Notes under the pieces: generated by a model
What the model saw: the letters and a program-made list of their open reading frames with translations, nothing else
Database searches by the model: none
What the model was told of the DNA's origin: nothing
Position numbers and translations under genes: made by a program
Shown here: piece after piece, positions 38,705-48,568 of the stretch
How positions within the stretch are numbered: the stretch's first letter is position 1
Layout: every line of letters starts with the position of its first letter
Origin: Rotaria socialis
Taxonomy: Eukaryota > Rotifera > Eurotatoria > Philodinida > Philodinidae
Assembly (NCBI GenBank): GCA_905331475.1
Contig: CAJNYU010000027.1
Location: forward strand, 62,001 to 126,000
Length of the DNA: 64,000 bases
Direction of reading: 5' to 3'

Positions 38705-39999
38705 GGCTGCACAATGGATTAAATATTGAGGGTGTACGTGTAAAGGATTTTTCACAGAAAAATATTGTAGGACAGACGTATGAAGTGTAAACGAAATTGA
38801 ATATGATCGTTGAAAAAAACTGAGAAGTTTTGGCTATTGGGTGTGAGCGTACATTCACTCTTCACACCCGATGATCGTTAGTAAAACGAAAAGTGCAGAG
38901 TTCTTTCTTAAAGAATTTTTCTTACGCGAAAGAAAAAACCAAGCTTAACAAACTCAAAGATACTCTGAGTAGCGCAATAAGTGCCCATCGTCAATACAAA
39001 TGCCGTGACGAAGGATCGCTATTCTTGCATGCTCAATGGATTGCAGTTGCGAAAACAATGTGAATGATTAAACCCGAAAATGACCGAGTTCTAATGCAAC
39101 TCAACTCGTGAGATTCGGCATGAATGTAGGTCTAATAAGTGCTATTATGTACGCTGTACATCAAAGATATATCTATTACAGATCTCTAGAAAAGATACTG
39201 AAAATAAAATACAAATATTTTGAAGTATGTTATCACACAGTTCTAAAGAAAAAAACTCATGACATGTAATAAATATCGTTATCGTTTTATGAATATTCTT
39301 GGAAATCAAGTTCTCTATACTTCTGTAACGTATTGTTTTGCTTGCGTCACCCGCATTCATTTGCTGATCATTCTAAATATTTGACTTCTGATAAGTGCAG
39401 CCACTTCAAAGGCACTAGTAGCTAATGTGTATTCAAAGGTAAGAGCAATAAAAAACTATAGCGAAAGACTGATAGCAAAAAGATCAGCAGTTGGTTTCTT
39501 CCGCTGTCTACTTATATAAATAGTCATGAAATATGTAAAAGAAAAACACATCACGTGCACAGTGTCCTTTTAATCTGCATTGTCATAATCATAAAATTTT
39601 CATTAAGAATCTTGGTTAAATCATTCGACATAAGTAAGTGAATAAGTTGTCAGAGAAAATGGAATAAAATACTAGTTGATTCCCACACAATGGATATGTT
39701 ATGACTATTTGAACCGACTAAAATCGATACAAAATAAAACTTGAAAATCTACATAGCTTTACTCAATAGAATATAGCTTATGCATAGTATTCGTTATTTA
39801 ATCGATTCATTTATTTTGTCACATAGACGTTTTCAAATGTTTAACATTTTCAATATTAGTTGCCTTGTTCATTTTACTTCCAAGTTGACGCACGATTGAC
39901 AAGATTGCAGAGCCTCTTCAGAAATACTGTTCTTCATTGCTAATACTCTGTTAGTCGTAATTACCATATTTAAGGTGGTTTCCGCGGCGACTGATCGAG

Positions 40000-40227
40000 C
40001 TTGTTCGTAGGGGTCGCACTTTAACTTTAAATTGACCGTAAAGTGTAGAGCTTAAACTTGTTTAAAGTCATGGTTAAATGCTTCGTTTCGGCGTTTTATC
40101 TGTTGCAGAGAGTCTCACAAGCATGACTAGATACGTCAATACAGTAAAAAGTATTAAAAAGAAGCATTCAAAGGCGATTTTAAACACCTTTAAACTTTAC
40201 GGTTAAAGTGCCATCCCTACTTGTTCG
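40000..40227. mobile_element. hAT-type MITE with perfect 8-bp target duplication CTTGTTCG
   Basis: The element is 40008-40219 (212 bp). Left TAGGGGTCGCACTTTAAC pairs with right (reverse complement) TAGGGATGGCACTTTAAC. Both fit the hAT terminal consensus YAGNG. Internal inverted repeats of TTTAAAC and GTAAAG continue inward. The flanking octamer CTTGTTCG is duplicated exactly at 40000-40007 and 40220-40227. No coding capacity. It lies about 400 bp upstream of the LRR-NEL gene, and the perfect duplication suggests a comparatively recent insertion. Confidence 0.85.
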
Positions 40228-40629
40228 CCGAAATCGAGCATAAACATATATCCTTTGTTGAATTTATTGCAATAATTTATTGAATTTTTACGTTATCAAA
40301 ACAGAAATACAAAGATTAAAGTTTAAATGAGAGCGTAGATAAATTTGCAAGTCAAATATAATCGTTCCTAGAAATCGTTTTCTTCTCTTCTTTTCTTTTT
40401 TTACGTTCTTGCTTTATAAGTTTTGGCCAGTCAAAGGAAAGATGCTGAGCTGACTGCGCAGACGTTGATTGCTGACCTTTTCAAGAGATAGAAACTCACA
40501 ACATTTATAATTATTTACCTATAGTGTAAGAGATGAAAGTTGAGTTCAATTTTCAAATTGCATATTTATAAACTTGAATGACCTGGAAAAATTATTATTC
40601 TATTTCATTTTTCATATTCTATAAAAGTA

Positions 40630-42171
40630 ATGGATTCTCTTGCAATTCGTGGTACTTCTTTGGCAGCAACTCAACGCCGAAACCAAACCAATGCACTGCA
40701 ACGTACCTCCAATAGTATACGACTTCAAAGTCCGTCTGCAGTACCGCAACGTCGCAGCCAAGTAGGAGCCAGTAGTATGCGTTTCGCGTCAGCTCAATAT
40801 TTAAGACCATCGCCTCCGAAACCTATGACAATGCCAGAATTAACACAATCTTTAGAAGCCTGGCAAGATCCTGCAGATGACGTACAAGATGTGGAAGCAA
40901 AGAAAAGAATCAAAGATTGTTTCAAGCAGCGTTCCAATACTCTGGACTTATCCTTTCTTTCTCTTAGCACACTTCCTGATAGCTTTGGAAGAATGGACCA
41001 TTTACGATATTTGTCTCTAGCCAACAACAGATTTTCAGAAATACCACAGACGTTGTTTAATTTGACTGGCTTAAAATTATTAAATTTTTCCAGTAACGTT
41101 TTGACCGAGGTGCCTGATAGTTTCAAAGAGTTTCAAAAGCTAGAATTTTTCAATGCAGAATGTAATCAGCTTCGAAAGGTATCAAAAGAATTAGTGCACT
41201 TACCAAATATCAAGACGGTGATGTTGAGTCATAATCGTATTCTAAAATTTCCTGAAAATATTCACAATATCAAAAATCTCGCGTTGAAAGACCAAATTCC
41301 ACTAGCGTCGTTTGGCGATTTTTCCATAGAATTCAGAGCACCATGGGAAGAAAGGTTTCAGAATGAAGGTGGATCGGGCTATTTTGAGATATGGCTGGCA
41401 CGTTACGAAGAAATGCTAAGGCTACCGGAAGCTGAAAAATATCGTGAAGCATTTAAAAAACGTATCGGTTTATTGTTGGATGCAATGGTAAAATATCCAA
41501 ATCTACGTACAGAGTGTTATAAGAAAGCGCAGAATGTCATTGCAACGTGTCATGATGGCATTCTATTCGCTTTATACGAAATGGAAATAAAAAATACTGA
41601 GGAAAGGATGATCGCATCGGAATTATCTGATGAAGCAGTTCTTCGGGAAGTTGAGAGGATCTTTAATTTCTATCGTCTACAAGAATTTTCTTTATCACAC
41701 TCACAAAGTCATCCGTACGAGAATGGAACGGCTGCAGAAGATGAAGAGATTAGTGCACTTGAAACGGCCTTGTTTTTCTACATATCTCCAGCAAATACTT
41801 TGGAAATGCCATTGGGCACTGAAAAAATATGCTTTATGCTTTATCCCGATATGGCTCCAGCTAACCATGATGATGTAGCAAAAGCTGTTGCGCAAATTCA
41901 AAGGGAAAAAATTGAACGAGGTAAAAACTTTTTGATTGACTTTGTATTGGACAAAGAATATTGGTTGAATTATTTATCTAATCGTTACGCGGATTTTATT
42001 GCCGAACATACGCAAGTTTTCATGGACCAGATGGAACAATTGGAAGCTAAAAAAGACAAAATTAGCGATTATGATTATTTGATAGAGGCAAATAGGATCG
42101 GTAAAGAGAAGGACGAATCGGAACAAACATTGTATCATCAATTGACCAAGAATATTGTTGTGGATTCATAG
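40630..42171 (+). CDS. LRR-NEL E3 ubiquitin ligase (bacterial IpaH/SspH-type), intronless
   Basis: A single 513-codon exon in a region of multi-exon genes. Residues 1-65 are a Ser/Arg-rich leader. Residues 104-215 hold about five leucine-rich repeats (TLDLSFLSLSTLPDSFG, LRYLSLANNRFSEIPQTL, LKLLNFSSNVLTEVPDSF, IKTVMLSHNRILKFPENI). Residues 235-470 match the NEL (novel E3 ligase) domain: WEERFQNEG, the helix YREAFKKRIGLLLDAMVKYP, and the catalytic Cys-x-Asp motif in NVIATCHDGILFAL (Cys307, Asp309). Next come EISALETALFFYI, the LEMPLGTEKICFMLYPDM segment, and FLIDFVLDKEYWLNYLSNRY. In bacteria NEL enzymes are secreted effectors that form a thioester on this Cys and transfer ubiquitin, with the LRR choosing the substrate and autoinhibiting. 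All key residues appear intact, with no stops. There is no signal peptide or membrane segment, so it is probably cytosolic. Horizontal acquisition from bacteria is the best explanation; activity and substrate are unknown. Confidence 0.87.
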   Translation: MDSLAIRGTSLAATQRRNQTNALQRTSNSIRLQSPSAVPQRRSQVGASSMRFASAQYLRPSPPKPMTMPELTQSLEAWQDPADDVQDVEAKKRIKDCFKQRSNTLDLSFLSLSTLPDSFGRMDHLRYLSLANNRFSEIPQTLFNLTGLKLLNFSSNVLTEVPDSFKEFQKLEFFNAECNQLRKVSKELVHLPNIKTVMLSHNRILKFPENIHNIKNLALKDQIPLASFGDFSIEFRAPWEERFQNEGGSGYFEIWLARYEEMLRLPEAEKYREAFKKRIGLLLDAMVKYPNLRTECYKKAQNVIATCHDGILFALYEMEIKNTEERMIASELSDEAVLREVERIFNFYRLQEFSLSHSQSHPYENGTAAEDEEISALETALFFYISPANTLEMPLGTEKICFMLYPDMAPANHDDVAKAVAQIQREKIERGKNFLIDFVLDKEYWLNYLSNRYADFIAEHTQVFMDQMEQLEAKKDKISDYDYLIEANRIGKEKDESEQTLYHQLTKNIVVDS

Positions 42172-44452
42172 ATTGATGATGTATATGAAATAGAAAAACA
42201 GACGGACTTATGATCTCGTGGAAAAAAGATAGATTCAATTTGTAAATCTCAACTATTGCTTTCTAGAAATCGACTAAGTTAAAACTAAATTGAATAATAA
42301 ATATATTTATACATATATGTTTTCAATAAAATATTTAAAGAAGTGCATAGTTAATTTACTGGCCGATTTCCTACTATATATTACTATGGATTCATAATCA
42401 TCAAATATTTACTACATCCTTCGTCTATTTTACGTATTTAGTGTTGTCCAATTGCTTACTTCGCTTCATTAAATGATGATTTAAAGACACGAGGAAAATT
42501 CTCATGCGAAATCAAATGATTCATTCCATCGAACACGTCTTTCAATAAAAATATATTTTAAAGCCTTGAATGAATCTTCATGGCTAAAAAAGGACGGCAG
42601 ATCAAAAATTGTACAGCTAAAACTTTTCTTTCAAAATTAGCAAAAAGTTAGAAAAGGATGTTTGGAGATAGTGTCTGCTTTTCAGTCATATTGATTTCGT
42701 ACATCCGTCTTTGTTTTTATTAATATAGGATCAAGCATATTTCATTTGATGCTATTGACTGTATTCTTGGGTCTTTCGCTGTTCTCAATTAGGATGTGAA
42801 AAGGTTTGTGACGACTATTAGTTAACATTAGTAACGATTTACGAAACGGAGGAGCGTAATGGGTCGATATTTGTATTCTATATACTGCAGCACTCGCTTT
42901 TTTAATCATATTTCGCAATTTGAGGACAAAGAAATCCATCCTAACATGTATAGATGAAAAACAACATCCTTTTGATTATCAACAACAATTGCATCAAATT
43001 TCACAGTTGAATATAAGAGGAATTGCACGAACGAGCTTTATAATGATTCCTTAATTTGCATCTATTTTTGTATTTAACACATAGTTTTTAGGTATTTTAT
43101 CCATTGTAGAACTATTATTTATTGTAAGCTCGTGATCTAACTGATGGCAATGTTACATTTGTTTCAGTAAAAGACAATAATATAATATCCTTTAGTACCA
43201 TCAATATACTATTTTTTCATGGTCTAAGGTTCAAGAGAAAAAGAATGGCATTGGTAGGTAAACACACACGTATCTTGCTTGCGTCTTTTATTCGTTTCAG
43301 CTACTGTAGCAAATCTTGAATACTTATCCCTATTACAATACCAAAGATCAATGCAGGAATGTAGAAATGAAATAAAAGCGCCAGCTTGGTCGATATTATT
43401 CAAGATTAACAAAATTTGTTTCAGAAGCACATACGATGAGTCCTATTACTATGTGCAATCAAATTTTAATTTATAATAGACACGTTGATCCTATGCTGTC
43501 TGGTTCCAGCTGAACTAATTCAAATGAATCATCAACGAGTATTGTTCATACAAAGAAGGATATCAATCATAAATTGTTTTTTCCCATTCTATATATCGAA
43601 TAGTTTTCATTACATATGCTATACTGAAGATAAAGCAAGAGTAATATAGGTAGCAAGTGTTACATTGCGAATTATCGAAGTAAGGGACTGTTATAATTAA
43701 ATTCAACGGGTTTATTCCCTTTAATAGATTTTATTGGGGAGTAACCAACTAAAATACAATTTATAGTTAAGTAATCTTGGGAATTAATTTAGGATTTAAT
43801 CGATATTTATTGTAATTGCACCATATAAATGTGAAGCAATTTATAGAGTCGTTTCAGATTTAATAGATCTTGGTAACTTTGATTCTGTAGCAGATTTATA
43901 AACACGAACAATCCAGATGATCAGAGAAAAATCAGAGAAGAAAGAGATCCTGTGCAAATCTTAAGAAAATTGCTAATCGTCAATAATGTTGATTTCAATC
44001 GACTACAAGCTAATAGTAGATTTAACTTGATGAATAGAGAATACGTATCAGGTTGACACAGTCCGTGCAGAACTATCGATTTATAAGAAGTCGAGAAATT
44101 TTGGCTAGAAGTGATTGTTCTTTTTTTGATAAAAAAATCGATCATAATTAATTATTCTGTAATAAAAAATAATTTTGAGTCTTAGTAAATATGACTCATA
44201 ACCGTACCATTATAATAGATTTCTATCTAAAAAACATTGATGGTAATCACAGATGTTTCGATTTTTTTAAAATGGATAATGAGCTATTATTAATTAAAAC
44301 AAGAAGGGTGTCAATAGATAAAGTTGTATATTTTTTATTATTTCATTTGATTTATTCATTAGTGAAATCAGCTGATTGCTTACAAACAAAAGTTGAAATA
44401 ATTGGAGCGATTTGCGTTTGCATGTTCGCTTGTCGTTAAGTTGAAGTTAACT
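42172..44452. other. Convergent intergenic region, no gene seen
   Basis: About 2.3 kb, AT-rich, starting with polyadenylation-like AATAAA signals near 42297 and 42326 for the NEL gene. The short frames at 43224-43476 and 44191-44439 show no homology or splice context. Confidence 0.5.
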
Positions 44453-45568
44453 TTAAGAAATAGAAGTGTATGTGTTTACGATTCGATCATCGTCGGGCTC
44501 TAGTTTCTCAATAGCAAGCCTTTCTCTAAGTTTGTCTAATGGCAGTAAAACTGTTTCTCTCGTTTTCGACGTGTCTGTCTTTAACTCGATACGAAATCCA
44601 AAGAGAATGAATGTCTCTTTATCGAATAATGCTGTTATTGTCCTCCAATCATGATTCCATTCATCCAGTACTATTTCAGTTGCAGCAGTCTTTTTCGCTT
44701 GATTGCAGAAATCTTTAATGAGCCATGTATCTAAATATTTTGTTTCATAGCCATTTAAACCGTAGCCGAAGCTAAATCGAAGTTTTGACTTATCTTCATA
44801 ATAAATAACTACCCAATACCGCTCATCCCCGTCACAATCATCTGCATAAACAAATGCAACAACATCTTCAAAGTCAAAAGTTTTCATTGCTATTTCTTTA
44901 GTTGGTAAAACGAATTGTTCATTGGCTTGCTCTACAATAAGACTAGCTGTTTTGCCCTCTGTGTCTTGCAGCGTGAGGCGAATCTTGAATGGTTGTGGTA
45001 AACTTTTGTGCGCTCGCATTCTATGTTTATTCGATGATCCTGGCGTTCCTTTGACTTTTACATCGACACGTACAGCAAATGTTGTTAGCTTTAACGGTTC
45101 CAAGTTCAGTGTTGTATTGGGCAACCAATTGTAATTTTCATCGTTCTCTGATAATGCCGGAGAAAGTTTTATGTCGTGACATTCACACCAATTTCCATGA
45201 GAATCTTCATATTCGCCTGATAACTCAATGATTGATATCGGTTGTTTACTTTTATTGTGGAATACTAATTTGGGTATGAAGAAATAATTGAGAAATTCAC
45301 CATCATGTCTAAAACTATCTTGATTTGCTTGAATATTTCGATCTTTACCTTTGCCTGTTAACAAGAGACGCACTACCGAATCTCCTTCGCACGTATGTTT
45401 ATTGATTTGCGTCTGATCAATATTAACAATCTTTATTTCCGGTCCTTCGTGAATGTTTGGTACCATTTTTGAAGTACAATCAACATTGAAGCCTTCATAG
45501 TTCAGTTCTTCTTGCAGTTCTGCATCAACACCATCTTCTTCAAAACCAGCGGGTATTCCATCCTCAGC
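44453..45568 (-). CDS. Unknown beta-rich protein or C-terminal exon of the TIR gene
   Basis: One long minus-strand exon of about 371 codons. It is open from an acceptor (TTGATTTCTAG, plus-strand boundary about 45568) to the stop at 44453-44455. An internal ATG at 45464-45466 (MVPNIHEGPEIK) could be a start, but the exon stays open upstream (AEDGIPAGFEEDGVDAELQE), so it is probably an internal or last exon. I do not recognise the fold. It has alternating beta-like segments (FLNYFFIPKLVFHNKSKQ, PFKIRLTLQDTEGKTA), an acidic ERYWVVIYYEDKSKLRF region and a C-terminal helix DKLRERLAIEKLEPDDD. Its entry phase (1) fits the TIR gene donor at about 47675, which would make one TIR-plus-unknown-domain protein across a 2.1-kb intron. 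There is no signal peptide or membrane helix. Confidence 0.6.
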   Translation of the reverse strand, partial: AEDGIPAGFEEDGVDAELQEELNYEGFNVDCTSKMVPNIHEGPEIKIVNIDQTQINKHTCEGDSVVRLLLTGKGKDRNIQANQDSFRHDGEFLNYFFIPKLVFHNKSKQPISIIELSGEYEDSHGNWCECHDIKLSPALSENDENYNWLPNTTLNLEPLKLTTFAVRVDVKVKGTPGSSNKHRMRAHKSLPQPFKIRLTLQDTEGKTASLIVEQANEQFVLPTKEIAMKTFDFEDVVAFVYADDCDGDERYWVVIYYEDKSKLRFSFGYGLNGYETKYLDTWLIKDFCNQAKKTAATEIVLDEWNHDWRTITALFDKETFILFGFRIELKTDTSKTRETVLLPLDKLRERLAIEKLEPDDDRIVNTYTSIS

Positions 45569-46212
45569 TAGAAATCAACAAAAGATGATGAATTTGTATG
45601 TGCGAGTGTGAGTGGGTTCGGATGCAGAAAATGTATTCTGTTCGATTTACATAGCAGTGTGTCTGAATAACTTCAACCTATCTTGTATATCGAATTCAGA
45701 TTAAATTTCACTGAATAGAAGAAAATTGTTAGAGAGTACTCTAACGAGAAACATGTGTTCCTGATCTTCTTTACATCGTTATATATTTAGAAAAGTAGAA
45801 CATGCACATTCTTTCAGTATTTTTATAATTTCTTAGCGGTACGTATTTCTTAACAATACTTCGTTTTTTTTGTAATTACATTACTATTGAAGAAATCAAT
45901 CATTTTCAATAAGGAAAAACAACTATGCCTGCTTTCATTATGACTTAATTAGGAAAACGCGATTTTTATGAATATATAACATGACGTTTGTACCATAGCG
46001 AGAAATGATCGAACATTTTCAAGCAGTCGAATTGTCTATGCTCTAAAGGCAAAGCATCTAAAAACTTGACAGTGCAAAAAACCTTTATTAAATTTCTGCG
46101 TTTTTCTGACTTCCATCAGACTTTCAGACAAATGGTAGCTCCATTTCTAATACTATCTGAAAAATATAAACGGTCGATTAGATCCAAACAGTACTGGGTG
46201 AGTTTTTATGAG

Positions 46213-46542
46213 CCCAGGTCGAAAAACCTGACGTAAGATCTTGTAAATCTGATACGCATCAGACAAAAATCATCGTCTCTGAAACCTTGCATCAGATCAT
46301 ACTATATTTTCTTTAAAGATCGAACATGCAATTTATTTTCAATACAAATTTGGCGTGATCATTTAAGGAGATATTAGTTTAATTAAAATGTCACAGTGAA
46401 GTTTCTATAGATAACAGAACCTTTCAAGAATCTTCTGATACGACTTAGTGTAAGAAATCAGAAACGACGATTTTCCGTCTGATCTTATCAGATCACACGT
46501 ACGATTCTTGTAAGATCTTGGCGTCTGGTTTCTCGCCCTGGG
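46213..46542. mobile_element. 330-bp CCCAGG...CCTGGG MITE-like element
   Basis: Left CCCAGGTCGAAAAACCTGAC and right (reverse complement) CCCAGGGCGAGAAACCAGAC are inverted repeats. Both are followed by AAGATCTT and by inverted TCAGAC / GATCTGAT blocks and a CGTCG/CGACG pair. It shares its first ten bases with the element at 16355-16427. Non-coding; target duplication not clear. It lies in the putative large intron or spacer of the TIR gene. Confidence 0.65.
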
Positions 46543-47601
46543 TGGCTACTGACTAAGAGTGACTAGGTACAGTTTCTGATACTTGAAGAATGGCAATGTA
46601 GTAGACAAATACCAAAACAAAATTGAAATCCTTACTCTTTAGTACTTTTGAATACCCAATATTCATGATTTTGACTTCAAAAAAAGAGTGAAAACAATTT
46701 TCTTGAAAATTAAATAAAACACGAACCGTTACCTTACTCTGATAACGAATAATCAAGGATTATTTTAATATGACAGGCGCATTTTTTTAAGTGAAATGTT
46801 TGCTAATATGGTATGAAGTTCTATATGAGACGTATGTATGAAAATGAATAGAGACCAACTGAGCACTATATACTATTTGGAGTAAATTGCTAGACTCTCT
46901 AGACTATTTCATTTAGTTGTTCTAAATAAAGAGTTTGAATTATCCAACCGGATCTTTTATAGGAGGTAGCACATGTTTTCCTAGGAAAATCTTGGCACTT
47001 TTACTTTGTTGCTCAGTGAAAGCTATTCGACGAGTTATAGTATTCTATTTTGGCGGCAACAGTATGCCCAATGTAAAAGTAAATAACTGTTCGTCTACCG
47101 AAATTTTCGTATCTATAGCTCAGAACATTTAGAAGGATAATTTTTATTGCAGTTCACTTGATGACGTTTTCTCACTAGATTGTTCGACAGGTATTCTTCA
47201 TAATTCACTGTAAAATATCATGTTTTCTAGACAGTTCACTTCCAATCCTATTTGTAAATAATTTTTCTCGATTTGGCTCAAACGTAACTAAAATAATAGG
47301 ATGTAAATCCTGAAATATCCACTTATGTGCGTACGAATGTATATTCAGGTTTCACTATTTATATCATCCTATGTTACAAAGGACCATCTCTTCAATGTAT
47401 GCATAACATAGAACCGAGTGAGGTATAAAAAAACCTTAAAAGAATAAATGATCGCAGACGTTCCATCCAGATATATAGGCATTTTACTGATATGTCAACC
47501 AATAGGATGGTAATGTCTGTTGTAAAACTTCGTGCTCGAACTATCAGTGAGAACTTGAATACGAATTATCAAGCAACAAATAAGAATAGTTTTGTCAAGC
47601 A

Positions 47602-48568
47602 CTACAATAATAGCATTCTGAACAGATACTTCTGTTTCAACATCATGGCTCGAGAAAATGAGTGAACTCTATCCTCAAGGTACGTACTGATAAAGATATC
47701 ATCTAATTTCACCACTTGTTTAATCTTTTCAAGTAATTCTTCGCATTTTTGCTCAAAATTCTCCTCTGTTGTCTTCTTAAAATCTATGTATAGTAAGTCG
47801 CTAATGCCAATGTCAAGCCAGCCATCTGGTTTCCAGCCAAGAGTTATTAAACAAGGAATAATTGGTTTATCTTTCTTTCGTGCATACTTGAATTCGTCTT
47901 TACAATTTTGTGAATCCTGATATTTTTGAGTAAGAAAACAGACAACAGCTGCTGAATTTTGCACTGCCGCAGCCATGCTAGTAGGAAATACAAAATAAAG
48001 CAGAACAACTGTTATTGACTAAGATCAATATACATCTTTGGCAATTGTTTACCTATCGAGAAGATGCTCCTCCATTCCACCTTTAATGTCCATCCACACT
48101 GCAACTCGATGTTTCTGTAAAAATTTGTAGACTTTTAATACAAGCTCTTGATTCGCATGCTGATACGATAACATTATGTGTTTTTTATTGGTATTCATCG
48201 GAGCTGCTGCTAAAATAAAGACCAAGTTAGAGCAGATCTGTCGGCAAGTTCAATGTGGAAAATTTAACGACAGTGCAAATGTGAATAAAACATAACTTCC
48301 TGAGAGGTACCAGTGAGTCAGGAATACTTACTTTTTTCAGTTAAAAGAGTAGAGGTCTGAAAAGTATACTGCTGAAATTTTGTGAAAAGTAGAATTTTTT
48401 TATACTACCTACGGGTTCTGCCGGCAGTTTCTTAGCAGTCTGGTCAGCGGGTGTCGTAGGATCACTTTTTGTGACCGTTTCCGGCTGTGGTTTCCGCTGT
48501 TTTTCTCCCTTTGCTTGATGAAGTGGCTGAGCAACAGTAGTAGGCGGTAATGATGAGTTACAGCCCAT
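47602..48568 (-). CDS. TIR-domain protein, N-myristoylated
   Basis: Three minus-strand exons joined in phase. The start at 48566-48568 gives MGCNSSLPP, a strong N-myristoylation signal with an adjacent Cys, then a Lys/Pro/Thr-rich linker. Exons 2 and 3 encode a TIR domain: KKHIMLSYQHANQELVLKVY, VAVWMDIKGGMEEHLLDSMA (BB-loop region), NSAAVVCFLTQKYQDSQNCK, DEFKYARKKDKPIIPCLI and KPDGWLDIGISDLLYIDF. This resembles the metazoan TIR subgroup found in lophotrochozoan and rotifer multidomain proteins. The Glu in NCKDEFKYA occupies the position of the catalytic Glu of SARM1-type NADases, so enzymatic activity is conceivable. As an unspliced last exon it ends RMLLL at 47602. A donor GTACGTAC after DDIFI could instead splice to the exon at 44453-45568. 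Confidence 0.8.

Larger units (their letters stand above)
38126..40629. other. Intergenic region with telomere-like tract and hAT MITE
   Basis: About 2.5 kb. It holds a telomere-like tract near 38679-38704 (listed) and the MITE at 40008-40219 (listed). The 140-codon frame at 38300-38722 spans the telomere-like tract and shows no family or codon pattern, so it is not called. Confidence 0.5.

Noticed and set aside
38300-38722. 140-codon plus-strand frame
   Set aside because: It has no homology or splice context and crosses a telomere-like tract. A minus-strand frame overlaps it equally well, so both look like chance.
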